The position numbers were made by a program, and so were the translations under genes. The notes beneath the pieces were generated by a model. The model was not told where the DNA came from and made no database searches. It saw only the letters and a list, made by a program, of their open reading frames with translations. A stretch of DNA of 64,000 nt from Phycomyces nitens (lineage: Eukaryota; Mucoromycota; Mucoromycetes; Mucorales; Phycomycetaceae): assembly GCA_022702545.1 (NCBI GenBank), contig JAHRBC010000007.1, positions 1,302,001-1,366,000 of the forward strand, in the 5' to 3' direction. Shown here piece after piece: positions 28,706 through 41,148 of this stretch; position 1 is the stretch's first letter, and every line of letters begins with the position of its first letter.

Positions 28706-31700
28706 TCTATACGTTAAAAAAGTAAACCCCTCATCTTACATGTACATCAAAAATACAATATTTTGCAAACAAAAACAAAAAACAAAATAAAAGAATTGGA
28801 GTATAATAAATAAATATAAAAAGGTTCATTTGTCTCATTCGACACTTTTTCTTCTTCTTCTTCTTCTTCTTCTTAATAGGCTAGTCTTGTTGTCTTTCTA
28901 GCGTACGTTACTCAAGATATGGCCATGGGGACCTTGGATATAAAATACGTTGATTATCCAATTCTACCCCCTGTACCAAATGCCTATAGCTTTATAACCA
29001 CATGGGTGCATTCTATAAACCCTAAAATGCACAGCCTTTTATTCACTGATTTTTTTTTAAAATAATAATAATAATCATTCTAGTCTGATATTGTGATTTT
29101 CAGCCGCCAAGAGTCTCATGATGAAAAAAGTACCAGAAATTTGCTAAACAATAGTCAAGAATGAAATAATCTCGAAACCCCTCTGGACCTTACAAAACAT
29201 CCTCTCCTTATCAGTGCCAATTTATAAGTGATCCCTCGTCGCACAGACATGCGTTCAAGGTTCATCTCTATGCGCCCCCCCTTTTTATATATTTTAGAGT
29301 GTACATGTCTGCCTTTCTCGAAATAAGTCTATTCTTTTTTAATGCTTTTTCTTTTTTTTTCCTGAAATCAAGTCTAGATGCTACCTGCAACTCATTTAGG
29401 GCCCAAGAGAGATCAAATACATGAAAACATTGGTAATATCTCCATGGTTTCCAGACCCAACCAAGGCACCAAAGACTGAATAAAAGCTCACCATAGACTA
29501 ATTGTGATACTACAGGGCAAAGAGTGATACACAAAATGTCAAAGAATCCAATAACTCGGAACTATCGATCCCATAAAATGTTAATACGATAAAGTGTTTT
29601 TTTTTTTGATAAACTATGAATATCTGCAAGACATTTCAGTGTTCTTTTATATATGTATATACTCTTCAGATCACATTTTCGGGGTCTGATCAAGATAGAC
29701 TAGTTGGAGTATTCTCTAGGCCTTACAATGCAATTATCAGTAAAGTTGGATTTGTTTTTGGGTTGTCTTTACCCCTAACAGCCTTGTTTTCTTGCCATTT
29801 TACAGCATGGCTTTTATGTAATGAAAACCAATTTATAAATATACCAACCCATGCGCACCAAAGGCCTGAAGAAAAGTAAGATTTTTATAAACAAGTACGA
29901 TTCTTTTATTATTATTATTGGCTTGATGGGCATACATTTGTTTGATTTGGATTGCTTTGCCGTTATTAGAAGTACCCAATATTGTACATTTTTCCTGGTG
30001 TCTCTTGGCCCGAGAGTTTTGTGATGGGACCCATTTGTTCATTTAGTATTTCATGGAATCCGATCCAACCACCCAAAATCAGTATCCTTCCTGTCCCTTT
30101 TTTGTACCATAAATAAATACGCCACCGTTTTCTCTGTATACATTGGCCAGTCAATAACTCTATTAAGATGGACTCTGATACTTGATTATTATACAAAATC
30201 GTGAGTTTATAAAGTTAAATATATACACACATATATATAAATACCTGTACATTGGCCCATGCTTCAGAATAGAGTACCAGATATTCTGGTACAAGATACG
30301 CGAATAATATAAGTCCTAGTTTCAATTATTAATATTATTAATATTAATAATAATCTTTGAATAATTGCTTATTCTCAATATTCCGTAAAACGTCTTCTTT
30401 AAAAAAAACATGCATCTCAGATCTATTGTCCTTTAACCTTTTTTTTCCCTGTATCTCTGTTTTGAAACACAGGTTTTAATTGATAGTACACACTCTCAGG
30501 CATTTTATAGAAAGCCTAGATAATATGGCAACTTGTTTAAACTGCAAATTTATAGCAATCAACTTTGGTTTGATAGTTTAATTACGTTGAAAGCCAGTTT
30601 ATACTTTGGGGCAAACCGATTTTCTTGTTACTTGGACTACCCATTACGGATCAAATGTTTCTTGGCTCTGGTTCTTGGTGAAGAGGTAATATGACCCAAT
30701 TTTGACTGATATTTGACAATGTATTATTATTATTATATCTTATTTTATTTTAGGCAGAGAACGCTAGGCTACCAAAGGCATTATCTAATACATAATACAG
30801 GACAATTGGCTGGGAATCGGCTAGTACCGATACTCTTGATTTCTATATGTTTTCTTTTTTAAGAAGACCCGAATCTATAAGAATGTTTTGTTACCATATA
30901 TCTATATACGTGTGTGTGTGTGTGTGTGTGTGTGCAATACAAGAGGCAATGTAGCGAGGTAGAAAGACTAAAGGAAAGACGGGCAACAAGGGCGTTATAT
31001 CCGATGAATAGGACCACAGACAAGGGTACAAAATGACAAGGTTGTTCTGGATAAGAACACAGGCTGGGGACACAGAGTCAGTCAGGGAAACATGATCATA
31101 GGGCTAACCAGGAAAGTATCAGGGACTTGTGGACTGAATACATGGGGTGAGATAAAGTTTTTTTTATTAACCATATTGATGGACCAATCCGTCTATATAA
31201 AACATTTATTCTCTAATTAATCCATGAATAAATATAGCAGAATATACAAAGCCTTTTTTTTCCCTTCTTTATTTCTTTCTATCAATAGAGAAAATGCCGT
31301 TTCCAAATAATAATAATAATAATAATCTTTGGTCTATTTAAAACTAGGCAAGAAAGCCAACATAATTGATTCCTATGATAATTCATGTATTTTTTTCTTG
31401 TCTAGTAACACACGAATAGATTTCAAATCTAGAAACAAGGCAATAAGGAAAGGATTCTCGATTTCATATCAAATTTAATTCTTTCTAGGAATGTGTTTAA
31501 ACTGGCTGATCCGCAGCGGCTTAAGCTTATTGCCATATCATCAGGCTAAATATGTGTTACCTATGACATTTCTATTATATTTTAAAAATATCAGAGCAAT
31601 GGGGCCTTTTTTTTTCTTTCCTTGAATTGCCAGTGGTAATCGTATGACTAGAGAGTGTACAGAGGATTGGACTCCTGATGAGATATCCACAACACATTAT

Positions 31701-33978
31701 TATTATTATTGTATATATGTATATATGTATATATGTATATATATGTGTATATATCTTTTTGGCTTTGGTATTTGGGTCATCAAAAGGCATATACCAAATA
31801 AAGATGTTGTGTGGGAAGATCAGACCTGGTCTTCTTACCTGGATACTTATTGTATTCCGTAATGATATTGCTCTAAATAGACGGACCATATTCAAGTCAC
31901 AAACCAACCAAAGTTTACCAGACTTGTTGGAAACCAGAATGGCAAGATAAATAAGATATATAGACTCAATACCCAATACCCAATAACCAATACACACATA
32001 CATACACATACATATATTTTGTATATATCTGTAACACCCAAAGTGCACCTCGAATCCATTTCCCATCTCAATCTAATGGCCAGAGACAGTTCTCAAGAGA
32101 CGTTTCAATATTAGCCTTGTCTTGGCCAAATTCTAAATATTATTATTTTATTTTTTTAAAAAAAAGAAAAGTAATTGATGTTATCTATCAAACAATTGAT
32201 GAGTAGCATTGATAAGATTTCCATGCCTTACTTATTTTTATTATTATTTTATTTTTTACAATACATTTCTCGCACCACTTTTGCGCTTTGTGCTCAGCCC
32301 GTTTGTGTATTTAGATTTGATATCCTCTAGGATAATAGATGATAACTTTTTATTTATTTTTACATCTTTGATTAAAAAAGAAACCATGATTGAGCCCTGT
32401 TAATGGACTAGTTATATGTGTTTTCTATCTACAATCATGACCACCTATAATTGGCCGATAAAAGATTGGCCTTAAAAATACTCTACAAAATATCCTGGAA
32501 AATATCATACTTGTTAAAGAGCATCAAGACTGTTCAAGAGTGTTTGATTCATATTGGGGGATTCTATTTAATACAAAGAGTGTCCTATTGTATTCTACTA
32601 GACAATAATTGACATGGTTATTATTGCCAAAGACAGGTATTGACCAATTGGGTTAACAAACATTGGTATCAATGTGTCAAGGGATCTGTTTCTTGGAAGC
32701 TTCTCTATCTATTCGCTTTAAAGGGGTTTTAGATGGCGACCTGTACAAGGTTTAGGCACCTTAGACTTTGTCTTTTGCTGGTTTTAGTATACAAACCATG
32801 CCAGTATCTTGGTACAGCAGAAAGTACTCTTGTCCAATGTCCAATGTCCAAGAACCTCGGCAACATCCGCCCCATTTGTTCCAAAGAGTAAGAAGACTGG
32901 CATTACCCTTTAATCAATTCAATTATTCCAAAGAAACAAAAAACCAAAAACAAAATAAGAGTCTCGAGAGTATAACCAGAAAACATTCGCCATACAGGAA
33001 ATGCTTTATTTTCTATTTTGCGGATAGTTCCATTTGGGGAAAAGCCATGATTCCTCATCTTAAACTCTTTTTCAACTTCAAGAACTAGTCAACAGAGACC
33101 AATGAACAAATGTCATGCTAGAGTTTCTCGTGAGTAATCTCGGAACATGCCGCCTTGAACATCTGCTTCTTGTACCAAACTTTCTAGGCTTGGTATGATA
33201 CAGTGGCCATTCAAGCCATTTTGACAGCTACAGTGTCTAATATTGTAAAATACATTTCTTTGGATTTTCTGCAAGTAAAAGATACTTTTAAGAAACCACA
33301 ACAAGATATAATACAAGTGGTTTAGAGATGAATGTCTTGTAATTAGATTGTAGCCAGAGGTTTCCTTTTTTGTTCCAGGCTTATTTTGTCGAGAGATCAT
33401 CAGTGATCAAACAAGCAACCGAATTCACATGTCTCTTTTCTGTTTCGTTTAAAAGGGTCCAACATTCTACAGAGCCGATTTAAGCATAGAAAGCTTGTTG
33501 GAGTGCTGGGCAGGTTGCATTGTTGTATTAAAGGCTCCAAAGGGTTTCTGTACAGGACAAAAAGAGAAACACTACTACTTGAGAGTGTCTGTGGTAGACT
33601 GGTAAGCCAATGCAGTATTGGTTTGCCCAGTCTGATTGTTATTATTGTGTCTATAGTGATACTGTACTACATGTTTCCTGTTGAGCCAGAAAACCATGGT
33701 TGGTTTACCTTGTCAGAACACAAGAATGGCGTGTGTGTGTGTGTGTGTGTGTGTGGAACCATCTTTTTCATTTAGATGGTCATGTTTTCTTTTTTTTTTT
33801 AAATAAGAAAAAGATTAAAGGAGTGGAAACCATTCTTTCCTTTTATTCTTCTTCTTCTTCTTCTTCTTCCTCTTATTTTCAATACATATACATTTTTATA
33901 TATATAAATATAAATATATATATATATCTATATATCTATATACATATCTCTATACATATTTCACATCCTAGACTCGCA
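28706..33978. other. 5.3-kb gene-poor AT-rich stretch
   Basis: No exon chain with domain support was found. It contains a CTT microsatellite at about 28,848-28,875, a GT run at about 30,910-30,934, a GTAT/ATGT tract near 31,710-31,755, a further GT run at about 33,730-33,753 and a TTC run near 33,847-33,868. Open frames here are short and low-complexity. Long non-coding transcripts cannot be excluded. Confidence 0.6.
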
Positions 33979-33993
33979 ATGAATTTACTATGA
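33979..33993 (+). promoter_or_regulatory. Five-codon upstream frame overlapping the WWE-like start as ATGA
   Basis: A minimal upstream frame (ATG, three codons, TGA) whose stop overlaps the next start codon in the arrangement ATGA at 33,990-33,993. This layout can allow termination-reinitiation and so set the translation level of the downstream frame. Confidence 0.45.
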
Positions 33994-34490
33994 CGACCAC
34001 TGTTCGCAATCATCCTTACCATTTTGAACTCGCACTACAAGAGGCAGGAGGCCGTACCACTCCACCTACAAATAATCCTTACCATTCTTCCAATAATTAC
34101 TTTACATGGCTTGTGTTCCTGGACGCCAGATGGGTTCCATTCAACCCGATCAACCAGCACAAATTAGAGCAGACGCTCAACGTAGGAGGCACATTTATCG
34201 ACATCCACGACTCAAATTTCCCAAACGTCCGAAGGGTAAGAGTGTTTCCAAAAGCAAACTACCTGAGCTACCTCGGGGTCAAGTATCGTCTCTCTCGTGT
34301 GATGCAGCCAGATGCCTGGGGAGATATCCATGATCACGCAGTCTTCAATGGCTCAACCATGCCACACGCCCTTCCTCCATCTCCCCTCACACCAAGCTTT
34401 ACCAGCGCATCAACCGACACCTGGAGTGATGGTTATTCTGAACAAAATCAATGGTCCCGGCCTGTTGTTGTAAACTGTACACATTTCTGA
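33990..34490 (+). CDS. WWE-like domain protein, 166 aa
   Basis: Single exon. Residues about 37-105 fit the WWE pattern: an aromatic start (FTWLVFLDARWVPF), a spaced LEQTLNVGG, a central strand (TFIDIHD) and a basic end (KYRLSRVMQ). WWE domains bind poly- or iso-ADP-ribose and are found in ubiquitin ligases and PARPs. No catalytic domain accompanies it here. The C-terminal 50 residues are Ser/Pro/Thr-rich. The match is by eye and the second conserved Trp is not obvious, so the domain call is moderate. No intron is seen, and the gene stands isolated between gene-poor stretches. Confidence 0.6.
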   Translation: MTTTVRNHPYHFELALQEAGGRTTPPTNNPYHSSNNYFTWLVFLDARWVPFNPINQHKLEQTLNVGGTFIDIHDSNFPNVRRVRVFPKANYLSYLGVKYRLSRVMQPDAWGDIHDHAVFNGSTMPHALPPSPLTPSFTSASTDTWSDGYSEQNQWSRPVVVNCTHF

Positions 34491-35623
34491 TATTCCTATT
34501 ATTCTTGTTCATCTCTACTATTGTTATAATAAAAAAAAACACATACACACATACAATTGATGATCTCCAAGACCAACTTACCCTTCACAATCACCTGATG
34601 GGCTCTAGATCATTAAAATTACAAGAATAGACAAATTTTTCTACCTTTGTACTCTACGATATTCATTTGTTTTAGTCATGGGCCGCCTGTGCACTACTGG
34701 TTATCGCTTGGATCTTTTATACATAAATTATTATTATTATTATTTGAATATAATTCAAGTTTGATTCTGGTCCAAAGTGCCCAACAAGAACGATTGAGAG
34801 AATATTCAGATATATATATATATATATATGTCTATAGAAAAGAATAAATAAAGCACGTGTGAACAAAAAAGAAAGAAAGAAAAAAGTACAACTTGTGGTT
34901 TGTGGTTTGTGGTTTGTGGTTTGGCCAAGAAAACAAATCAGTTTTCGGTGTTGCATGTTGCCGGAAAAATTGGTCAGAAAGGCAAGTTGGCTCTCTCTCT
35001 TTCTCTCTCTGGCCATCAAACATGTTTTTCTTTCTGTCTTGCTAAAAAGTTGATGGCTTTGACAAGCAATATAAACAACAGGGTCGTGCTACTAGATTAA
35101 TAATATATAAAGATTGTATTTTATTGTTTCAATTTAATAAACATATAAACATATAATAATAATAATAATAATAAATTGGCATCGTATCAATATTTTTGAA
35201 CCCTTTAAATTGTTATTATTATTATTATTATCATATTCATTGTTTTTGTCTTGGATGACAATCTTGTTCACTTGGTTTGCAAGGTACATATGAGCATATT
35301 TAACCATACTCGTCTCTTTTATCTTACCTCCTTTGTCGAATGAAATTATAGGGAGAACAGAAGGGGTAAAAAGGTATAGTGATAATAAGAATACTTGTAT
35401 CATAATCATCATCGTCATCTCGTCATGGACGATTTGACCATGTGGAAATATATATATGTATATACAATGTTGTGATATACATGTAAAGTAATAAAATATC
35501 CAAGGGTTTCCCAAGAGCAATGATATCTTTGGCATACAAAATAAAAAATAATAACAAATGCAATATTTTAGACATCTTCACATCTGCCATTTTTCATCTA
35601 GTGTGTTTCTTGACCTTTATGAC
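34491..35623. other. Intergenic stretch with microsatellites
   Basis: Contains a TTA run (about 34,728-34,744), an AT run near 34,808-34,829, four tandem TTTGTGG copies near 34,893-34,921, a TCTC run near 34,991-35,010 and ATA runs near 35,155-35,173. No gene is seen. Confidence 0.6.
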
Positions 35624-36068
35624 CTAGAACTGGGTGGACTGCAGCCAGCGAATCAACATGGAGTGTTCGCCCATATATTTCCCAGGCCCATTTCTGTCGG
35701 TTTCAAGTGAATAAGAAGGAGAGGCTCCCTTTGCATCCGCAATAGCTCTATGAAGCATCTGAGTGTACACTCTATTAATTTAATAATAATAAAAATAATA
35801 ATAATACAATCAAGGTCTCTATCTATTAATTCTTCTTACTCGTCTGTGTCCGGGCTTTACACCCATGCTTGCCAGGTCAGCTTCCGTGACATCATAGACC
35901 TAGAATAAAGACTTCTAGTACAGTCATCTACTCATTTGTCTTGCTTACCGATCGAAGTTGATCGAATCCTTCGTCAATCATTCGTTCACAGTACTGAGAA
36001 AGACAATGGTCAGACAAGAAGGCCTTGACCATCTGTTGGTCATTCAGAATTCTGGGTTGCTGACTCAT
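35624..36068 (-). CDS. Small SAM-domain protein, 104 aa, three exons
   Basis: Exons 35,949-36,068, 35,840-35,899 and 35,624-35,758 (315 nt, in frame); too fragmented to show as a long open frame. Residues 14-70 form a sterile alpha motif: FLSDHCLSQYCERMIDEGF, then DVTEADLASMGVKPGHRR and MLHRAI, matching the F-L-Y-F-G/E-D-L-L-GHR-K-I pattern. The 35-residue tail has no recognised motif. The third acceptor is the TACACTCAG just before ATGCTTCAT; two nearer AG sites break the frame. SAM domains mediate oligomerisation or RNA binding; with nothing else in the protein it probably acts as an adaptor. Intergenic DNA surrounds it. Confidence 0.8.
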
Positions 36069-37494
36069 TTAAAATAATATGCAATATAAAGCAGGGTAAT
36101 ATATATATATATTTATATATATATGTGTGTGTGTGTATAGTCTTTTTCAAATCTGAATGTGTAGTCTTTGAGTTCTCTGGTTTGCAAGATCTTGCTTTAA
36201 GCTTTTTTTCAAGAACACTGGAAAAATGATAACAATAAGTAATAATAAAATTATATGATACGTATATAAAATGTTTGTATATTTTATACATCGTCTTTCT
36301 GTCAAAGGGCGGTTGAAATCAATGAAAGTCACATGTAAAGTATGACAAGCATTGGCTACATCATCATCATTAATCATCCCAAGCTCATTATTATATTAAT
36401 ATATATTAATATATTGCAAAGCCAGAGAAATAATCTCGCAAGACTTGACAATCCAAGCTCTTGTGGATCAAAAGGGCGTATAGGATATGTAAGGCAGTAA
36501 GACGATCGCACGGATAAGACACATGCAAGCTGACCTCGTTCCGATCCTTGCGTTTCCGAAATGTAATGATTTATTTTATTTGGTTAAATAATATTTTATA
36601 ATCATTTATTATACAGTACATGTGTAAAAATAAAAAAAAGAGCGAGAGAGCAATAGAGCTAGAAAGTTAGATGGATAGATAGATGGAGAGAGAGAGAGAG
36701 AGCTAGAGCCATTTTGTTAGGTTAGAAGATCCATAAGCTAAATACCAATCAATGGAAGCTAGTCTATAAATCCATATAATTTGTCAAGCACACACACATA
36801 CATACATATATAAAAAGCACCACGAGTTGAGTGAATTGTGAATTGATATTAAAGAAGTAAAATGGGATAGCAAAATAGAGATGTAAAGGCTCTACCGATA
36901 GAGAAGGATCGCCGCAAGGAGAGAAGAAAACAAGTGAAGGATGGAACGTGTTGGGGGTTAAAGGGGAAATAGAGAAATATAGCGAGTAAAGGACAAGCTG
37001 ATTGAAAAGAAGAAGAAGAAGAAAAAAAAAAGATGGCTAGCAATTCCTCGTGTTCTGCCCTGAATTCATACCATGATTATTGTTATTATTATTATTATTA
37101 TTTGGCTTACAAGAAGTCCAGGTTTATAAATGGAGGATTGTCTCAGTATTGAGCAAGAGCAACAAGACTTCGTCTATCGATCGTTGTTCTCGAATTGACA
37201 TTTGGACTCGATTTTAAAATCCCATTTTGGTTTGCATAAACTTTCATTCTAAATTGAACGCTTCTCCTTATCCCGGTGTGCTCAGAAGAGGTCGATCAGA
37301 CTTTAAGATAACTCTCATTTGCTGGCTTATTTCATAGTACTTTGGCCAATAAGTCCTACAGTCAATGACAGTTTTGAACCCGTCTCCCTTAAATACAGCC
37401 TTTTTGCTCTGTCGTTTCTTTGTATTTATCCACTCTTTCTAGCCTTTTCCTTGAACCCATTCACTGTCATTTCCATCACCACCATCCTTTCACC
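36069..37494. other. Divergent intergenic region with simple repeats
   Basis: Lies between the SAM gene and the Msn2-like gene. Contains TA/GT tracts (about 36,100-36,137), a GA-rich run near 36,678-36,702, a GAA run near 37,009-37,020 and a TTA run near 37,080-37,102. A long pyrimidine-rich leader precedes the start at 37,495. No gene supported. Confidence 0.5.
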
Positions 37495-38878
37495 ATGTCT
37501 TCCCCCTGTGTCCAGTCTTTCCCGGATCCTCTCACTCACGACTCCCATAACCTCTTGCGATTCGTCAATCCCAACTCTCTTAGCCACCAGCCCTCGCCAA
37601 TCTTCAATCCCGATAACTCTAGTCCATCGTACGACTACCGAATGGCCTACATGAACACAGACATAAAGAAAGAAGAAGAAGAAGAAGAAGAAGAAGACAA
37701 TAACAATCGACACAAATTCACTTTTTCCGGAATGCTATCTGACCACTCTTCCCAACTCTACCACAACAATTGCTATCTTCTCTCGTCCTCTCCTTCCGAT
37801 GACAGCGATGATTACCAGCATATCCACAGCGACAGAAGCGACGGATCAGTGGTGAGTGTGAGCCAGGCCGACATGTTCCTCAATGCATCTAGCACGGTCT
37901 CTCTCGGTCAGGCGTCGTTCATGAACACTGTCCAGATGCATGCGAGTTCTTCTGGCCAAATGACCGCACCCCATATGTTGTCTACCCTGCCTGCTCCAGG
38001 GCTTATCTCCTCCATGCACTCAATGTCTTCTGGAGTAGATTCGGACTACTTGAGTCGCCATTCGATGCACCTCAATGCAACCTACTGCGATCCTGGTCCA
38101 CAACACTACCAGGCTATCCACGCCACAGACGCTCTGTTTGATCCCTCCTCTGATCCAGCCACGCGCCTCAAATCGAGTCCTGCTACGGCCATGATCCAAA
38201 GTTTTGCAGACCTCTGCACTTCTCGGCCAGTAACTCCTGTATCGCCCTTGATCCCACTCTCGCCCGGGTCTACGCATGGATCCAAGAACGAGAGCTATGC
38301 GATCAATGAGCTCTGCTTCTCCTCCGTGTTTCCAATGTCCGAGTCATCTTGTTCACGCCCCTTCCAACCACTCCCTCGCCCACACACTGCCCCTCGGCCA
38401 TCTTCCACAGCTACAGAAAAGGCAGAGGACAAGAAGAAGATTCCACAATCACGCGGAAGACGCGTATCCAATATCCCAAGCAATGGAACCCGGATGTTTA
38501 CCTGCTCGTTTGTCGACTGCGGCAAGGTATTCAAGAGATCAGAGCACCTTAAGCGCCACATTAGATCAATCCATACACTCGAGAAACGTAAGTCAATAGT
38601 TGTTTATGATATTTTTTGATAATATTTTATTCACTAACCAGCCTTTTTCTTCTTCTTCTTATTCTTTAGCCTTTGAATGTCCCTATCACAACTGCAACAA
38701 ACGCTTCTCTCGATCGGACAACTTGAACCAGCATATTCGTATCCATCGCCACAGCACAAGCCAAGTAATGCATGTAAAAGACAAGAGCTCGACTACATCT
38801 GCTAATACTATGGGACAAAGCAACTCAAATGTGGAGCGTGGCCACACCTTTTCAAACTTTGTTCCCAATTACATATAA
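37495..38878 (+). CDS. Msn2/Msn4-type C2H2 transcription factor, 433 aa
   Basis: Exons 37,495-38,587 and 38,670-38,878 (1302 nt, in frame; 82-nt intron). The start was chosen at CACCATGTC; the frame is open upstream but has no ATG. Two tandem fingers near residues 334-392 read CSFVDCGKVFKRSEHLKRHIRSIH and CPYHNCNKRFSRSDNLNQHIRIH. The recognition helices KRSEHLKRH and SRSDNLNQH are the same as in yeast Msn2/Msn4, so binding to CCCCT stress elements is likely. The N-terminal 330 residues are Ser-rich with a run of about ten Glu and Ser-Pro sites (PVTPVSPLIPLSPG), as in activation and phosphorylation regions. The intron splits the finger pair at the linker. Confidence 0.92.
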
Positions 38879-39297
38879 GTTCAAACAAGAAACATATTAC
38901 ACCACTCGCATTACACCACATTGCAAATGTACACACAGACAAAAGAGATGTTTATGATAATGTCGAGCCCATCATCTCTATTTCTTTCCCTTTTTTTTAT
39001 TATTATTATTACTTCTTCTCTTGTTATCTGGCTTGTTATCTAGCCATGTTGTGTCCATAAAGTGCTTTGAACCCTGACCCCCTGACACGCGCAACTGGTA
39101 TGCTCTGTGTCTAGGTGTTTTATTTTTATATTTGCACGCTCTTTTTTATCTATTCTGGATCATCAAGTCTATCAAACAAAACCAACTCCTTTTATCCAAC
39201 AAAGTTAATAAACAAGTCATTGACAAATAGAACGATGCCCCAACCCACTTTGAAAGATATATATCTTGAAAAGACCGTCTTCCAAGACATGTACAGT

Positions 39298-40459
39298 TTA
39301 TTGGAACACACTGAGCCCAAGGGTGAGCTGATGAGCATAGCCAAGATGCAGGTCACTCAAGGGCACTTCATGTCCTTGACGGGAGTGTGTCTGGCCATTC
39401 CTGGACAGTGTCCGTATTCCAATCAAATGGTCTTTTTTTAAGCGCTCAAGCCCATCCATCACAGCCGGCGTCACTTCAGAATCCATCAATTCAAAGCGTC
39501 GAAGTCTCTTTAGGTTCCCAATGAATTCTGCCTTTGCTGTCTCGACTTCTTCATCGCATTTCATACATCCCAGCAGCTCGACATGCTCAAGACTCGTACT
39601 GCAGGGCATAAAGCATTCTCGCCAGACACGAGCCATCCAGCCGTCGCACCTTCCAATCGAGAGCGATCGAAGACTGTGCATAAATTGGAAAGGCAGGTAT
39701 TTGCCCACAAGCACCATTTCATCATCCAGACCATCCTCGCCTATCGTATCATCAACGATGTTTTTTATCCTGATCGTCCTTAGGCTCGATGGAAGTCCAT
39801 TTGACCGCTCATGGAACCGACTGACGAGTGCATCCGTGTTGTTGAACGACAAGAGTTCTCCATCCACAATGGTCTCGAATCTGAACTCGATGCACAGTCG
39901 TTCGAGGGTCTGATGGCGTTCAAAAAAGGTAAACTGTAAGAGGTCCTGATGAAAGGGTATCTTGGTACACCACAAGACAGACAGCTCAGAGGTCCATCGC
40001 AGTAGAGAAATGATGTCTTGGATATACATTCCATCTAGCCAGAGCTCCTTTAGATTATGGAATGGATTGTAGAAGCGTGTGAGGCCTCGCATCATGCTGC
40101 TGACATCCTTGACCTCATCATCCTCGTCTTCTAGATTATGCTGAAGTTCCAATACTCTTGTCTGACCGAGCTGGACCACAGCAAAGGGGTCTCGAGTGAT
40201 CAATCGGATATTGTTGATAAAGAAGCCTCTAGTCATACGTATATGATGCCACTAAAAAAGAAAAATGTTGTATAAATCTCCAAGTTTATTTTTGTTGGCA
40301 AACACCAGCATGGTTACTTACAGCCTGTCTCCTGGTGTCCATAACAATTGCTCTCCAGTGCCTGGACACGGACGCTATTTGACATAGCAATCGACAGTCG
40401 GTGCAATACGAGAATATGATCTCTAGGCAGTCGTCGCTTAATCCAGTATAGTGATGCAT
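39298..40459 (-). CDS. F-box protein with leucine-rich C-terminal region, 363 aa
   Basis: Exons 40,322-40,459 and 39,298-40,251 (1092 nt, in frame; 70-nt intron). Residues 6-45 are an F-box: LSDDCLEIIFSYC...LCQIASVSRHWRAIV. The rest has irregular leucine-rich stretches (NLKELWLDGMY; SLRSLSIGRCDGW; SLEHVELLGCMKC; RLRRFELMDSEV) typical of fungal F-box/LRR proteins. The F-box should bind Skp1 in an SCF ubiquitin ligase, with the repeats choosing the substrate, which is unknown. Convergent with the Msn2-like gene and divergent from the RlmN-like gene. Confidence 0.85.
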
Positions 40460-41148
40460 TCTATCGTGAGGGGTGGGGGTGAGGGTTGGGACCCAGGCCT
40501 AAAGGCACCTTTGCATGTCATCAATCGATCTTTATTTTTTAATAAGTGAGGAGAGGAGTAAAGGGGGAGGAAAAAGAGGGAAAGACTCTTTGGTTCTACA
40601 TGCCTTGCCTTCCTCATTTGTTGTCATTAGCTTTTGTCTTAGTGAATCCCTATCAGTCGTGCTCTTTCGTTTCGACTCTCTCCTTAAGGCCATGTCAATT
40701 GCGTATTATTAATATTATTTTTAAATAAATAAATAAATAAATAATTGATCGTCTCTTTTTGAATAATTGATTCTCTTTATTTTAGGAATACAGTGCTCTT
40801 GGCAAAAAAGAAAAAAAAAGTATAAATTACTAGTAAAAAGTTATTCCGACTGTCAAATATTATTAATATTAATATTAATATTAATATTAATAATTATAGG
40901 TAGTAACCATGGTGATACACATTTAAGAAGGCATGAATACTAATAATAAAAAACAGCCTGTTTTATTTCATTTCATTTTGTTTCGTTTCGTCTTGTCTTG
41001 TCCAAAAAAAACACACTCTTTGCAATGTTTGAATAGCCGTTCCTGAGTACCGCCTTTTATGGAAATAGTCGTCACATCTCGCTTTGGTCTTTTATACCCT
41101 TTTTTGCTAATCTGGTAGGATTGTTTAATTACAAGGATCGATTGCAAA
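40460..41148. other. Divergent promoter region with TTAATA repeat
   Basis: Between the F-box gene (-) and the RlmN-like gene (+). Holds an AATA run near 40,724-40,743 and a tandem ATTAAT run at about 40,858-40,893 that can fold on itself. No gene is supported. Confidence 0.5.

Noticed and set aside
30910..30934. Possible CRISPR-like or structured repeat
   Set aside because: It is a simple GT microsatellite; no spaced direct repeats with unique spacers occur anywhere in the window, and the genome is eukaryotic.
33597..33640. Possible tRNA-like fold
   Set aside because: A short stem is present but there is no B-box (GGTTCRAATCC type) and no acceptor stem; no tRNA was recognised in the window.
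39115..39441. 108-codon plus-strand frame at the end of the F-box gene
   Set aside because: Overlaps the F-box coding exon on the other strand, lacks a domain and has no supporting exon structure.
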